Made by a program: the position numbers and the translations under genes. From Pseudomonas abieticivorans (lineage in GTDB: Bacteria > Pseudomonadota > Gammaproteobacteria > Pseudomonadales > Pseudomonadaceae): 64,000 nucleotides of DNA. Where the stretch lies: positions 4,271,501-4,335,500 of the forward strand of contig NZ_CP094975.1 of the NCBI RefSeq assembly GCF_023509015.1, read 5' to 3'. Of this stretch, positions 53,028-63,004 are shown piece by piece (positions within the stretch are counted from its first letter, which is position 1; each line of letters opens with the position of its first letter). The notes below the pieces were generated by a model, which was not told the DNA's origin, searched no databases, and worked only from the letters and a program-made list of their open reading frames with translations.

Positions 53028-54011
53028 ATGCAGGCGCAACTTATCGCGCTCGATTGGGGGACCACTTCCCTTCGAGCTTATCTACTCGGCCACGCTGGCC
53101 GGGTCCTGGACCAGCGCTCGCTGAGCCTGGGCATCATGCAACTGCCTACCGAACCGCGCACCCTGGCCGGGCAAACGTGCAGCAACGGCTTTGAGCTGGC
53201 ATTCGATGAAGCTTGCGGCGATTGGCTGCGGGCGCAACCCGGGTTGCCGGTGATTGCCTGCGGCATGGTCGGCAGCGCCCAAGGCTGGCGCGAGGCGCCG
53301 TATTGCCCGACGCCTGCCCGGGTGTCGGACTTGGGCGCGAGCCTGCAGCTCATCGAGAGCATCAGCGGCGCGGTCATTCACGTGGTGCCCGGGGTGGTCC
53401 AGCATTCGCGGCTGCCCAACGTGATGCGCGGCGAAGAAACCCAAGTGCTCGGCCTGATGCAGAACCTGCCGCTGGATACCCGCCCAGACACCTTGCTGAT
53501 CGGCCTGCCCGGCAGCCATTCGAAATGGGTGAGGGTGGTCGACGGCTGCATCCAGCACTTCGATACCTTCATGACCGGCGAGGTGTACGCCGCCCTGTGT
53601 GCCCACACCATCCTGGGCCGCACCCAACAGCGCGGCTTGCCGTTCGATGGGCGGGCCTTTGATCGTGGCGTGCAGGTGGCCTTGTCCAGCGAAGGCGACA
53701 TCGGCCTGCTGTCGACCCTGTTCAGTGCCCGCACCCTGGGCCTGACCGGCCAGCTCAGCGGCGCCGAACAGCCGGACTATCTCTCGGGCCTGATGATTGG
53801 CCACGAATTGCGCGCGTTGGCGCACACCAGCCAAGCGCCCTTGCCACAGGTCATCCTGATCGGTAATGACCAGCTGTGTGGTCGCTACAGCCGTGCATTG
53901 GGGGCGTGTGGCTTTACCCAGGTGTCGTTGGCCGACCAGGCCACCGAACGCGGATTATGGAGCCTGGCCCTGGCGGCCGGGCTCGTTGCTCAACTGCCAG
54001 AAGAGGTTTGA
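53028..54011 (+). CDS. dgoK: 2-dehydro-3-deoxygalactonokinase
   Basis: DgoK phosphorylates 2-dehydro-3-deoxy-D-galactonate, the second step of D-galactonate use. The 327-residue protein starts MQAQLIALDWGTTSLRAYLL, the sugar-kinase phosphate-1 loop. Later motifs include VRVVDGCIQHFDTFMTGEVYA, GLPGSHSKWVRV and LIGNDQLCGRY. The start at 53028 follows AGGTGAAG; the frame is open further back but without a site. The stop is 1 bp from the aldolase start. Confidence 0.92.
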   Translation: MQAQLIALDWGTTSLRAYLLGHAGRVLDQRSLSLGIMQLPTEPRTLAGQTCSNGFELAFDEACGDWLRAQPGLPVIACGMVGSAQGWREAPYCPTPARVSDLGASLQLIESISGAVIHVVPGVVQHSRLPNVMRGEETQVLGLMQNLPLDTRPDTLLIGLPGSHSKWVRVVDGCIQHFDTFMTGEVYAALCAHTILGRTQQRGLPFDGRAFDRGVQVALSSEGDIGLLSTLFSARTLGLTGQLSGAEQPDYLSGLMIGHELRALAHTSQAPLPQVILIGNDQLCGRYSRALGACGFTQVSLADQATERGLWSLALAAGLVAQLPEEV

Positions 54012-54012
54012 C

Positions 54013-54633
54013 ATGCTCAAGCAAGCGCTCGCGCAAAACGGCCTGATCGCCATCCTTCGCGGCTTGGTGCCGTCCGAGGCGGCGGCCATCGGCGAGGTGT
54101 TGTACGCCGCAGGTTTTCGGGTGATCGAGGTACCGCTCAACTCGCCGCAGCCCTACGACAGCATTCGCATCCTGCGTGACACCTTGCCCGCTGATTGCCT
54201 GATCGGTGCTGGCACGGTGCTCACCCCCGAGCAGGTCGCGCAGGTAAAAGCGGCGGGCGGCCAATTGATCGTGATGCCCCACAGCGACGCCAAGGTGCTG
54301 CGCGCGGCCAAGGCTGCCGGGTTGTACCTGTCGCCTGGCGTGGTCACGCCCACCGAGGCTTTCGCGGCACTGGAGGAGGGCGCCGACTCGCTCAAGCTGT
54401 TCCCCGCCGAAATGCTCAACCCTGGCGTGGTCAAGGCCTTGCTGGCCGTGTTGCCCAAGGGCACGGCGTTGATCCCGGTGGGCGGCATTACGCCAGACAA
54501 CATGCAGCCATTCGTTGACGCCGGGGTGAAGGGTTTCGGCCTGGGCTCAGGCCTGTTCAAACCGGGCATGAGCGCGGCGGACGTTGCCGAGCGGGCCAAG
54601 GCCTACGTGGCTGCCTGGACCCGCCTTCACTGA
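54013..54633 (+). CDS. dgoA: 2-dehydro-3-deoxy-6-phosphogalactonate aldolase
   Basis: DgoA cleaves the phosphorylated sugar acid to pyruvate and glyceraldehyde-3-phosphate. The 206-residue protein is a KDPG-aldolase-type barrel: IAILRGL, VIEVPLNSP (general base), and the Schiff-base lysine in DSLKLFPAEMLNPG. GVGGITPDN-like phosphate-binding residues are present as VGGITPDNMQ. It follows dgoK by 1 bp and precedes dgoD by 54 bp. The MPHSDAKVL and GAGTVLTPEQV motifs match E. coli DgoA. Confidence 0.94.
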   Translation: MLKQALAQNGLIAILRGLVPSEAAAIGEVLYAAGFRVIEVPLNSPQPYDSIRILRDTLPADCLIGAGTVLTPEQVAQVKAAGGQLIVMPHSDAKVLRAAKAAGLYLSPGVVTPTEAFAALEEGADSLKLFPAEMLNPGVVKALLAVLPKGTALIPVGGITPDNMQPFVDAGVKGFGLGSGLFKPGMSAADVAERAKAYVAAWTRLH

Positions 54634-54687
54634 TTGAGCGAATTTTCGCAGCCCCGTGGGGCGCAACATCGACAAGAGAGACAAACG

Positions 54688-55836
54688 ATGAAAATCACCA
54701 AACTGACCACCTTTATCGTGCCGCCGCGCTGGTGCTTCCTGAAAGTCGAAACCGACGAGGGCGTGACCGGCTGGGGCGAGCCCGTGGTCGAAGGCCGCGC
54801 CCACACGGTGGCGGCAGCGGTAGAAGAGTTGGCTGACTACCTGATAGGCAAAGACCCACGCAATATCGAAGACATCTGGACTGTGCTGTACCGCGGCGGT
54901 TTCTACCGTGGCGGCGCCATCCACATGAGCGCGCTGGCCGGTATCGACCAGGCGCTGTGGGACATCAAGGGCAAGGCTTTGGGCGTGTCGGTCAGCGACC
55001 TGCTGGGCGGCCAGGTACGTGACCGCATCCGCGTGTATTCGTGGATTGGCGGCGACCGCCCGGCCGACACCGCCCGCGCGGCGAAGGACGCCGTGGAACG
55101 TGGCTTTAGCGCGGTGAAAATGAACGGCACCGAAGAACTGCAATTCATCGACACCTTTGACAAGGTCGAGCTGTGCCTGGCCAACGTCGCCGCCGTGCGC
55201 GACGCCGTGGGGCCCAACGTCGGCATCGGCGTGGACTTCCATGGCCGCGTGCACAAACCCATGGCCAAGGTGCTGATGAAGGAGCTGGACCCCTACAAAC
55301 TGATGTTCATCGAAGAGCCGGTACTCAGCGAAAACTACGAAGCCCTGAAGGAACTGGCACCGCTGACCAGCACGCCGATTGCCCTGGGCGAGCGGTTGTT
55401 CTCGCGCTGGGACTTCAAGCGCGTGTTGGCCGAGGGTTACGTCGACATCATCCAGCCCGATGCATCCCATGCCGGGGGTATCACCGAAACCCGCAAGATT
55501 GCCAACATGGCCGAAGCCTACGACGTGGCACTGGCGCTGCATTGCCCGCTGGGCCCGATCGCCCTGGCCGCCTGCCTGCAGCTGGACGCGGTGTGCTACA
55601 ACGCCTTTATCCAGGAGCAAAGCCTGGGTATCCACTACAACGAAAGCAACGATTTGCTGGACTACGTCAAACACCCCGAGGTGTTCGACTACGACAAGGG
55701 CTTCGTCAAGATCCCCAACGGCCCGGGCCTGGGCATCGAGATCAACGAAGAGTACGTGATAGAGCGTGCGGCCATCGGCCACCGCTGGCGCAACCCGATC
55801 TGGCGCCACGCCGACGGCAGCTTTGCCGAGTGGTGA
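54688..55836 (+). CDS. dgoD: D-galactonate dehydratase
   Basis: DgoD, of the enolase superfamily (mandelate racemase group), removes water from D-galactonate to give 2-dehydro-3-deoxygalactonate. The 382-residue protein starts [19 protein letters not shown] and is the same length as E. coli DgoD. Metal ligands lie in [18 protein letters not shown] and [11 protein letters not shown]. The catalytic histidine is in [12 protein letters not shown]. The start at 54688 is preceded by AAGAGAG; the frame continues upstream without a site. It completes the three-gene catabolic set upstream of the transporter. Confidence 0.95.
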   Translation: MKITKLTTFIVPPRWCFLKVETDEGVTGWGEPVVEGRAHTVAAAVEELADYLIGKDPRNIEDIWTVLYRGGFYRGGAIHMSALAGIDQALWDIKGKALGVSVSDLLGGQVRDRIRVYSWIGGDRPADTARAAKDAVERGFSAVKMNGTEELQFIDTFDKVELCLANVAAVRDAVGPNVGIGVDFHGRVHKPMAKVLMKELDPYKLMFIEEPVLSENYEALKELAPLTSTPIALGERLFSRWDFKRVLAEGYVDIIQPDASHAGGITETRKIANMAEAYDVALALHCPLGPIALAACLQLDAVCYNAFIQEQSLGIHYNESNDLLDYVKHPEVFDYDKGFVKIPNGPGLGIEINEEYVIERAAIGHRWRNPIWRHADGSFAEW

Positions 55837-55859
55837 CAGAGCGCTGAGCTGCCTACCGC

Positions 55860-55947
55860 TGTAGGAGCGGACTGATCCGCGAAAAGATCGCCTCGGTATT
55901 TCAGGTGCACGGCGGGGTCTTTTTCGCGAATTAATCCGCTCCTACAG
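55860..55947. repeat. REPIN (paired inverted REP copies)
   Basis: TGTAGGAGCGGACTGATCCGCGAA and TTCGCGAATTAATCCGCTCCTACA flank a ~40-base spacer between dgoD and dgoT. Confidence 0.85.
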
Positions 55948-56004
55948 AAAGGGCGGCGGCACTGGTTTCAACTGTCCTCATACAACGATAAAAAGAGGCC
56001 TCCC

Positions 56005-57315
56005 ATGCAATCTCCTGCCATCGCGGGCGCCGCGTCGTTGGCGACGCCCAGCCGCAAGCGTTTCTTCATCATGGTGCTGCTGTTCATCACCGTGGTGATC
56101 AATTACCTGGACCGCAGCAACCTGTCCATCGCCGCCCCTGCCCTGACCAGCGATCTGGGCATTGATCCGGTGCACGTCGGCCTGGTGTTCTCGGCCTTCG
56201 GCTGGACCTACGCCGCCATGCAGATCCCCGGCGGCTGGCTGGTGGACCGCGTGCCACCGCGCATTCTCTACAGCGTCGCCCTGGCGCTGTGGTCAGTGGC
56301 AACGATCATGCTGGGCTTCGTTGGCAGCTTCGTCGCGCTGTTCGTGTTGCGCATGGCCGTTGGCGCGCTGGAGGCGCCGGCCTACCCGATCAACAGCCGC
56401 GTGGTCACCACCTGGTTCCCGGAGCGTGAACGGGCCACGGCCATCGGCTTCTACACGTCCGGGCAGTTCGTCGGGCTGGCGTTCCTGACCCCCGTGCTGG
56501 CCTGGCTGCAGCATGAGTTTGGTTGGCACATGGTGTTCGTCAGCACCGGTGTGGTCGGTGTGGTCTGGGCCTTGGTGTGGTACGCGGTGTATCGCGAACC
56601 ACGTGATTTCAAGGGTGCCAACGCGGCGGAAATCGACCTTATCCAGCAGGGTGGCGGGCTGGTCGACATGCAGTCGGCCGCTAAAACGGCCAAGCCTGGT
56701 TTCAGTTGGACGGACCTGGGCATCGTGTTGAGCAAACGCAAGCTGTGGGGCATCTACCTGGGCCAGTACTGCCTGAACTCCACCCTGTGGTTTTTCCTGA
56801 CGTGGTTCCCCACCTACCTGGTGAAGTACCGGGGCATGGACTTCATCAAGTCCGGCTTGTTGGCGTCGCTGCCGTTTCTGGCGGCCTTCGTGGGCGTGCT
56901 GTGTTCGGGCTTTTTCTCTGACTGGCTGATCCGTCGCGGCTACAGCGTGGGCCTGGCGCGCAAGCTGCCGATCATTGGTGGCCTGCTCATTTCCACCTGC
57001 ATCATCGGCGCCAATTACGTGGACTCTACCGCGCTGGTGATCGCTTGCCTGGCCGTGGCGTTTTTCGGCAATGGCCTGGCTTCGATCACCTGGTCGCTGG
57101 TGTCCACCCTGGCCCCGGCCCGCCTATTGGGCCTGACGGGCGGGGTGTTCAACTTCATCGGCAACCTGTCGGCGATCACCACGCCGATTGCCATTGGCTT
57201 TCTGGCGACCGGTGATTCGTTTGCCCCGGCCATCACCTATATCGCTTTGATGGCATTGATCGGCGCGCTGTCCTACATCCTGTTGGTGGGTAAAGTGCAG
57301 CGCATCGAGCTGTAA
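56005..57315 (+). CDS. dgoT: D-galactonate transporter (MFS, anion:cation symporter family)
   Basis: This 436-residue, 12-helix transporter has the MFS motifs ITVVINYLDRSNLSIAAPAL (helix 1) and the loop GWLVDRVPPRILYS. It belongs to the ACS family, which imports sugar acids and carboxylates. Position immediately after dgoKAD points to D-galactonate:H+ import (DgoT role). A REPIN and ~170 bp separate it from dgoD, so it may have its own promoter. Confidence 0.85.
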   Translation: MQSPAIAGAASLATPSRKRFFIMVLLFITVVINYLDRSNLSIAAPALTSDLGIDPVHVGLVFSAFGWTYAAMQIPGGWLVDRVPPRILYSVALALWSVATIMLGFVGSFVALFVLRMAVGALEAPAYPINSRVVTTWFPERERATAIGFYTSGQFVGLAFLTPVLAWLQHEFGWHMVFVSTGVVGVVWALVWYAVYREPRDFKGANAAEIDLIQQGGGLVDMQSAAKTAKPGFSWTDLGIVLSKRKLWGIYLGQYCLNSTLWFFLTWFPTYLVKYRGMDFIKSGLLASLPFLAAFVGVLCSGFFSDWLIRRGYSVGLARKLPIIGGLLISTCIIGANYVDSTALVIACLAVAFFGNGLASITWSLVSTLAPARLLGLTGGVFNFIGNLSAITTPIAIGFLATGDSFAPAITYIALMALIGALSYILLVGKVQRIEL

Positions 57316-57332
57316 GCGACTGGCACCACGAG

Positions 57333-57362
57333 AGGCAGGCGAACATAATGCGCCTGCCTTTT
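57333..57362 (+). terminator. Rho-independent terminator after dgoT
   Basis: AGGCAGGCG and CGCCTGCCT pair around a 9-base loop and are followed by TTTT. Confidence 0.75.
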
Positions 57363-57390
57363 CATATGCACACACGACACAGGGTTTGCC

Positions 57391-58194
57391 ATGCAGGATG
57401 AAGTCACCCCGCCGGCCAAAGACGCCGCGCCCACTGGTACCCAAACCTTGCTGCGTGGCCTGGCCGTGATCCACGCGGTGGCGGCCGGCGCCCGCGACCT
57501 GAAGGCCATCGCCCAGCAGATTGGCACCACCCGCAGCACCACCCACCGCCTGGCCAGCGCCCTGGTGGAGGAACGCTACCTGCGGGTACTGCCCCAGGTC
57601 GGTTATCTACTGGGCCCCAAGCTGATTGAGCTGGGGTTTCAGGCACGCGAGGAAGTGCCCCTGGTGATGCTGGCCACACCGTGGCTGGACGAGTTGTCGC
57701 GCCTGACCGGCGACACCATCCACTTGGGCGTGCGCGACGGTGACGAGGTGCTCTACCTGCACAAGAACCCTGGCCGCAATGGCCCGGAGATGCGCTCACG
57801 GGTGGGCCACCGCATGCCATTGGCCCGCACCGGCATTGGCAAGGCCCTGTTGCTGGATGCCACGCCGCAAGAGTGGCAACGCCTGTACCAGATCAGCTTG
57901 CCGGCGGCCGGTCACAACCCATTGTGGCCTAACCACCCGGAGCAAAGTTGGGAGCAGGTGTTCGCGCGCATGCAGACGTACGTAGCGGGGGGGTATTCCT
58001 TTGATCTGGAGGATAACGAACCGTCGATCCGCTGTGTCGCCGCCCCGATTCGCGATGCCAGCCGGCAGATCATCGCCGCGATCAGCATTGCCAGCACCGT
58101 GCCGTACATGCCTTTGGAAAAAATGCAGCAGTTGATCCCGCTGGCGCAGAAAGCGGCGGCGGGGATCTCCGCAGAGTTGGGCGGTAAAGCCTGA
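57391..58194 (+). CDS. IclR-family transcriptional regulator, probable dgo regulator
   Basis: This 267-residue protein has an IclR winged helix-turn-helix at residues ~20-75 (TLLRGLAVIHAVAAGARDLKAIAQQIGTTRSTTHRLASALVEE) and a C-terminal effector domain (GRNGPEMRSRVGHRMPLARTGIGKALL; CVAAPIRDASRQIIAAISIAS). It lies just after dgoT, so it likely controls galactonate genes. E. coli uses a GntR-type DgoR instead, so the regulator differs in type. The effector is probably a sugar acid; this is inference. Confidence 0.87.
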   Translation: MQDEVTPPAKDAAPTGTQTLLRGLAVIHAVAAGARDLKAIAQQIGTTRSTTHRLASALVEERYLRVLPQVGYLLGPKLIELGFQAREEVPLVMLATPWLDELSRLTGDTIHLGVRDGDEVLYLHKNPGRNGPEMRSRVGHRMPLARTGIGKALLLDATPQEWQRLYQISLPAAGHNPLWPNHPEQSWEQVFARMQTYVAGGYSFDLEDNEPSIRCVAAPIRDASRQIIAAISIASTVPYMPLEKMQQLIPLAQKAAAGISAELGGKA

Positions 58195-58201
58195 CACGCT
58201 C

Positions 58202-58236
58202 GTGTGGAGCATCGCTGGCAAGCCATGCTCCCACAC
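58202..58236. repeat. Inverted repeat between convergent genes
   Basis: GTGTGGAGCAT and ATGCTCCCACAC pair with one bulge around CGCTGGCAAGCC. It is related to the element at 4668-4697 and may terminate both transcripts. Confidence 0.6.
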
Positions 58237-58248
58237 GGTGTGGCAGTG

Positions 58249-58923
58249 TTAGCGGATAAAGGCCGCCACGTCGCTGTTCAGCTTGTTGATCGCGGCCTTG
58301 AAGTCGTTGGTCGTGATGCTCTGGCTGGCGTTTTCCAGCGTGGTGCCCAGCACCTTGCGCACCACCTTGGCCACGGTTTGGTTATTGCTTGCATCGATCA
58401 GTTCGGCTTCGATGTACAGCGCCGTTTCCTGATCACGATGGCCGCTGGCGGCAGACACGCCACCAATCACGGCGGCCACGGGGATCACCTCATACCACTT
58501 CATGCCCTCGTTGGACGCGCTGACGCCGGTGATCGCTGCGCGCAGCACCAGGGTTTTGGCGCCCGCCGGGGCGGAGTTCACGTCAGGTACCACGCGGTAT
58601 TTTTGCCCCAGCGTGGCTTTGCCGTTGCGGGTCATGTAGCTCTGTAGCTCGTCCAGCGTGTTGCGGTTGACCCGCTCATCGGGGCGCGGTGCCGGGTACA
58701 ACTCAAGTTGCTTGAACGCGATGGTGTCGTAGGCATTCGGGTTCCACGACGGGCTGACCCAACGCATGGCCTTCTCGCCGCTGGGCGTGGTCACTTCCTG
58801 CAGGTTGTTGTAGTTGGGCAGGAAGCCGGAGTAGCGGTCTTTTTCCGTGACTTGCGAGGTACAGCCAACCAGCAACAGGCCGGTCAGTGCGGCGCCAATG
58901 AGTAATTGACTGGGCAGTTTCAT
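58249..58923 (-). CDS. DUF3313 family lipoprotein
   Basis: This 224-residue protein from 58923 (MKLPSQLLIGAALTGLLLVGC) has a lipobox (LLVGC, C21) and the DUF3313 pattern: SGFLPNYNNLQEV, YPAPRPDERVN and GVSAASGHRDQETALYIEAELID. Several Pseudomonas proteins of this kind are outer-membrane lipoproteins of unknown function. The longer frame to 59013 has no supporting site. It is convergent with the IclR gene. Confidence 0.85.
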   Translation of the reverse strand: MKLPSQLLIGAALTGLLLVGCTSQVTEKDRYSGFLPNYNNLQEVTTPSGEKAMRWVSPSWNPNAYDTIAFKQLELYPAPRPDERVNRNTLDELQSYMTRNGKATLGQKYRVVPDVNSAPAGAKTLVLRAAITGVSASNEGMKWYEVIPVAAVIGGVSAASGHRDQETALYIEAELIDASNNQTVAKVVRKVLGTTLENASQSITTNDFKAAINKLNSDVAAFIR

Positions 58924-59088
58924 GCGCGAGTGCTCCCTGTTTCTCGGTGTGATTACGAGTGGTAGAGAGAGCGTAGGGGGCAATCGGGAAATAGCCAGCG
59001 GCGCTGAATACACGGCGCAAGGTAGGGCCGCTTTGCGCTCCCGTCGCAGCCTTGGGCAGCGAGGACGGGAGCACAGCGCCAGCGTCGC

Positions 59089-60753
59089 TTACATATTCGG
59101 GTAAGTCGGCCCGCCCGAGCCTTCCGGGGCTACCCAGGTGATGTTCTGCGAAGGGTCCTTGATGTCACAGGTCTTGCAGTGCACGCAGTTCTGGGCGTTG
59201 ATCTGGAAGCGTTTTTCGCCGTCTTCCTTGGTGACCACCTCGTACACGCCGGCTGGGCAGTAGCGTTGCGCCGGCTCGTCGTAGAGCGGCAGGTTGGTGC
59301 CGATCGGGATGCTCGGGTCGGTGAGCTTGAGGTGGCAGGGCTGTTCTTCTTCGTGGTTGGTGCTGGAGAGGAACACCGAGCTCAGCTTGTCGAAGCTCAG
59401 CTTGCCGTCGGGTTTGGGGTAGTCGATCTTCTTCGAGTCGGCCGCCAGCTTCATGCAGGCGTAGTCCGGCTTGGTGTCGTGCAGGGTGAAGGGCAGCTTG
59501 CCGCCGAAAATGTTCTGGTCCATCCAGTTGAAGCCAGCACCGATGATAGGGCCGAACTTGTGCATGGCCGGGCCGAAATTGCGGCTGGCGAACAGCTCCT
59601 CGTACAGCCAACTGGCCTTGAACGCGTCCACGTAGCCAGTCAGCAGGTCGCCGCCTTGTGCGTCTGCGAACAGCTTGTCGGCCACCGCGTCGGCGGCCAG
59701 CATGCCCGACTTCATGGCGGTGTGGCTGCCCTTGATCTTGGCCACGTTCATGGTGCCCAGGTCACAGCCGATCAGTGCGCCGCCATTGAAGATCATTTTG
59801 GGCAGCGAGTTCAAGCCGCCCTTGGCCAGGGCACGGGCGCCGTAGCTGATGCGCTTGCCGCCTTCCAGGTACTGGCTGAGCACCGGGTGGTGCTTGAGGC
59901 GCTGAAACTCATCAAAGGGGGACAGATAAGCATTGCTGTAGGACAGGTCGACGATCAAGCCGACTACCACCTGGTTGTTTTCCAAGTGATAGAGGAACGA
60001 ACCCCCGGTGTTCTCGGTGCTCATGATGTCCAGCGGCCAGCCAGCGGTGTGCACAACCAGGCCGGGTTTGTGTTTGGTTGGGTCGATTTCCCAGATTTCT
60101 TTTAGGCCAATGCCGTAGTGCTGTACATCGGCGTCGCTGTCCAGGTTGAAGCGTTTGATCAACTGCTTGCCGATATGCCCGCGGCAGCCTTCGGCGAACA
60201 GCGTGTACTTGCCGCGCAGTTCCATGCCGGGGGTGTAAACGCCGTCTTTTGGGTGGCCTTCGCGGTCCACGCCCATGTCGCCGGTGACGATGCCGCGCAC
60301 GGCGCCGTTCTCATCGATCAATGCCTCTTGGGCGGCGAAGCCTGGGTAGATCTCTACGCCCAGGTTCTCGGCCTGTTGCGCCAGCCAACGGCACAGGTTG
60401 CCCAAGGAGATAATGTAGTTGCCTTCGTTGTGCATGGTCTTGGGCACAAACAGGTCAGGCACCTTGGTGGCACTGTCGGCGCTGCGCAGTACGTAGATGT
60501 CGTCGCCCGTGACCGGGGTATTGAGCGGTGCGCCCAATTCTTTCCAGTCCGGGAACAGTTCGTTCAAGGCACGCGGTTCGAACACCGCACCGGACAGGAT
60601 GTGAGCGCCGACCTCGGAGCCTTTTTCTACCACGCAAACGCTGATTTCCTTACCGGCTTCGGCGGCTTTCTGCTTAAGGCGGCAGGCAGCGGACAGGCCA
60701 GCGGGGCCTGCCCCGACAATGACCACGTCGAATTCCATGTATTCGCGTTCCAC
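59089..60753 (-). CDS. Electron-transfer flavoprotein:ubiquinone oxidoreductase
   Basis: This 554-residue membrane-associated enzyme passes electrons from ETF to ubiquinone during fatty-acid and amino-acid oxidation. It has an N-terminal FAD motif VVIVGAGPAGLSAACRL, a substrate domain and a C-terminal [4Fe-4S] site (INAQNCVHCKTCDIKDP). The GTG start at 60753 has TAGGAG 7 bases upstream and gives MEREYMEFDV, as in P. aeruginosa PA2953. It diverges from etfBA across a 550-bp control region with a PsrA-type site. Confidence 0.95.
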   Translation of the reverse strand: MEREYMEFDVVIVGAGPAGLSAACRLKQKAAEAGKEISVCVVEKGSEVGAHILSGAVFEPRALNELFPDWKELGAPLNTPVTGDDIYVLRSADSATKVPDLFVPKTMHNEGNYIISLGNLCRWLAQQAENLGVEIYPGFAAQEALIDENGAVRGIVTGDMGVDREGHPKDGVYTPGMELRGKYTLFAEGCRGHIGKQLIKRFNLDSDADVQHYGIGLKEIWEIDPTKHKPGLVVHTAGWPLDIMSTENTGGSFLYHLENNQVVVGLIVDLSYSNAYLSPFDEFQRLKHHPVLSQYLEGGKRISYGARALAKGGLNSLPKMIFNGGALIGCDLGTMNVAKIKGSHTAMKSGMLAADAVADKLFADAQGGDLLTGYVDAFKASWLYEELFASRNFGPAMHKFGPIIGAGFNWMDQNIFGGKLPFTLHDTKPDYACMKLAADSKKIDYPKPDGKLSFDKLSSVFLSSTNHEEEQPCHLKLTDPSIPIGTNLPLYDEPAQRYCPAGVYEVVTKEDGEKRFQINAQNCVHCKTCDIKDPSQNITWVAPEGSGGPTYPNM

Positions 60754-61303
60754 AGGTTATCTCCTACTCAAGGCTCACAGTTCTTATCGGATAGGGCGTT
60801 GCGGTTGTTGCCTGCCGGCACCGGCGCTGTAGCGCGGGCGCAAACGGACTACACGGCAATCTCGTTGGTGGCGCATTATATCTACACCAGGCCGGGGGTC
60901 CAATACAAACGTTTGTTTGAATTTGCTCCAGCCCAGTAAAATCAAAGTCGCGAAGGGCATGACTGGCCGGTTTCGCGTATTGACCGGCTAAGTCGATGCG
61001 GTCAAGATACGGTCGGTTTTGCGTTTGCCGTAGGCTGACCTTCGGCTGCAAGCGCATCTCTAAAAACCCGCCGCAGGCCCGTAATGGCTGCCTTGCCCTT
61101 GTGTAGCGTCGTCGTGTAGTGAAGTTTACACGTCGCGACAGCGAAAAACTTGTGCGTTTTTGTCGCGCAAGCCACTGAATTCATGGGCAATGGCTAAACA
61201 AACACGGCTTGCGAACGTTTTTTAAAGGTGCCTTTGCGCCCACTGAGCAATCGCCTGGCCTGCCTGGGCGACATTCTTTTCACCGGAGAGTAACGAGGAA
61301 TCC
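60754..61303. other. 550-bp divergent control region between etfQO and etfBA
   Basis: No gene was seen here. It separates the two divergent ETF units and contains a PsrA-type inverted repeat at 60906-60919. The unusual length suggests further regulatory sites, but I could not define more. Confidence 0.6.
60906..60919. promoter_or_regulatory. Candidate PsrA operator
   Basis: CAAAC-GTTT-GTTTG matches the published PsrA pattern (G/C)AAAC-N2-4-GTTT(G/C) exactly. PsrA is a fatty-acid-responsive TetR-type regulator that controls rpoS and, in P. aeruginosa, the etf genes. The site lies ~150 bp upstream of the etfQO start. Confidence 0.65.
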
Positions 61304-62053
61304 ATGAAGGTTCTTGTAGCTGTCAAACGAGTGGTCGACTATAACGTCAAGGTCCGTGTCAAAGCGGACAACTCCGGCGTCGATCTTGCCAACGTCAAGA
61401 TGTCGATGAACCCCTTCTGCGAAATCGCCGTGGAAGAAGCCGTTCGCCTGAAAGAGAAAGGCGTGGCGACCGAAATCGTCGTCGTCACCATTGGCCCGAG
61501 CACTGCCCAGGAACAACTGCGCACCGCCCTGGCCCTGGGTGCCGACCGTGCCATCCTGGTTGAAAGCGCCGAAGACCTGACCTCCCTGGCCGTGGCCAAG
61601 CTGCTCAAGGCCGTTGTCGACAAGGAACAGCCTCAGTTGGTGATCCTGGGCAAACAGGCCATCGACAGCGACAACAACCAGACCGGCCAGATGCTGGCTG
61701 CGCTGACCGGTTACGGCCAGGGCACCTTCGCCTCCAAAGTCGAAATCTCGGGTGACTCGGTTGCCGTGACCCGTGAAATCGACGGCGGTGCACAAACCGT
61801 TTCGCTGAAACTGCCAGCGGTGGTCACCACTGACCTGCGTCTGAATGAGCCTCGTTATGCCTCGCTGCCTAACATCATGAAGGCCAAGAAGAAACCGCTG
61901 GAAACCGTGACCCCAGAAGCCCTGGGCGTTTCCACCGCCTCCACCAACAAGACCGTCAAGGTTGAAGCCCCGGCTGCCCGCAGCGCTGGCATCAAGGTCA
62001 AGTCGGTTGCAGAACTGGTCGAGAAACTGAAAAACGAAGCGAAGGTAATCTAA
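61304..62053 (+). CDS. etfB: Electron-transfer flavoprotein, beta subunit
   Basis: EtfB and EtfA form the FAD/AMP-containing heterodimer that collects electrons from acyl-CoA dehydrogenases. The 249-residue protein starts [20 protein letters not shown] and has the AMP-binding and subunit-contact stretches [18 protein letters not shown] and [20 protein letters not shown]. The stop is immediately followed by the etfA start codon. It is divergent from etfQO, which receives its electrons. Confidence 0.97.
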   Translation: MKVLVAVKRVVDYNVKVRVKADNSGVDLANVKMSMNPFCEIAVEEAVRLKEKGVATEIVVVTIGPSTAQEQLRTALALGADRAILVESAEDLTSLAVAKLLKAVVDKEQPQLVILGKQAIDSDNNQTGQMLAALTGYGQGTFASKVEISGDSVAVTREIDGGAQTVSLKLPAVVTTDLRLNEPRYASLPNIMKAKKKPLETVTPEALGVSTASTNKTVKVEAPAARSAGIKVKSVAELVEKLKNEAKVI

Positions 62054-62983
62054 ATGACTATCCTGGTTATCGCTGAACACGAGAAGGGCGCCATCGCACC
62101 GGCTACCCTGAACACCGTGGCGGCTGCCACCAAAATCGGTGGCGATGTGCACGTGCTGGTCGCAGGCCAAGGTGTTGGCGCTGTTGCCGAGGCCGCTGCC
62201 AAGATCACTGGCGTGGCTAAAGTGCTGGTGGCCGACAACGCTGCCTACGCCCACTTCCTGCCGGAAAACGTCGCGCCGCTGGTGGCCGAGCTTGCCGCCA
62301 ACTACAGCCACGTACTGGCCCCGGCCACTTCCAACGGCAAAAACGTGCTGCCGCGCGTTGCAGCCCAATTGGACGTTGACCAGATCTCCGAGATCATCTC
62401 GGTGGAATCGGCTGACACCTTCAAGCGCCCGATCTATGCCGGTAACGCCATTGCCACCGTGCAATCGACCGCCGCCATCAAGGTCATCACCGTGCGCGCC
62501 ACCGGCTTTGATCCGGTTGCCGCCGAAGGTGGCAGTGCCTCGGTTGAAGCCGTGGGTGCCGCTCACGACGCCGGTAAGTCGGCCTTCGTTTCCGAAGAGC
62601 TGGCCAAGTCCGATCGCCCGGAACTGACTGCCGCCAAGATCGTCGTTTCCGGCGGCCGTGGTATGCAGAACGGTGACAACTTCAAGCACCTGTACGCCCT
62701 GGCCGACAAGCTGGGCGCAGCCGTGGGCGCATCGCGCGCCGCGGTCGACGCAGGCTTCGTGCCCAACGACATGCAGGTCGGCCAGACCGGCAAGATCGTT
62801 GCGCCACAGCTGTACATCGCGGTCGGTATCTCCGGCGCGATCCAGCACTTGGCCGGCATGAAAGACTCCAAAGTGATCGTTGCGATCAACAAGGACGAAG
62901 AAGCGCCGATCTTCCAGGTGGCGGACTACGGCCTGGTCGCTGACCTGTTCGAAGCCGTGCCGGAGCTGGAGAAGCTGGTTTAA
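62054..62983 (+). CDS. etfA: Electron-transfer flavoprotein, alpha subunit
   Basis: EtfA carries the FAD of the ETF dimer. The 309-residue protein has the C-terminal FAD-binding pattern [37 protein letters not shown] and [19 protein letters not shown]. It starts immediately after the etfB stop, so the two subunits are translated together. A terminator follows at 63005. Confidence 0.97.
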   Translation: MTILVIAEHEKGAIAPATLNTVAAATKIGGDVHVLVAGQGVGAVAEAAAKITGVAKVLVADNAAYAHFLPENVAPLVAELAANYSHVLAPATSNGKNVLPRVAAQLDVDQISEIISVESADTFKRPIYAGNAIATVQSTAAIKVITVRATGFDPVAAEGGSASVEAVGAAHDAGKSAFVSEELAKSDRPELTAAKIVVSGGRGMQNGDNFKHLYALADKLGAAVGASRAAVDAGFVPNDMQVGQTGKIVAPQLYIAVGISGAIQHLAGMKDSKVIVAINKDEEAPIFQVADYGLVADLFEAVPELEKLV

Positions 62984-63004
62984 TCCAGCCGCTTCACTTA
63001 TAAA

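Noticed and set aside
61280..62848. 522-residue antisense ORF across etfB and etfA
   Set aside because: Both sense genes are unmistakable; the antisense protein is Gly/His/Asp-rich shadow sequence.
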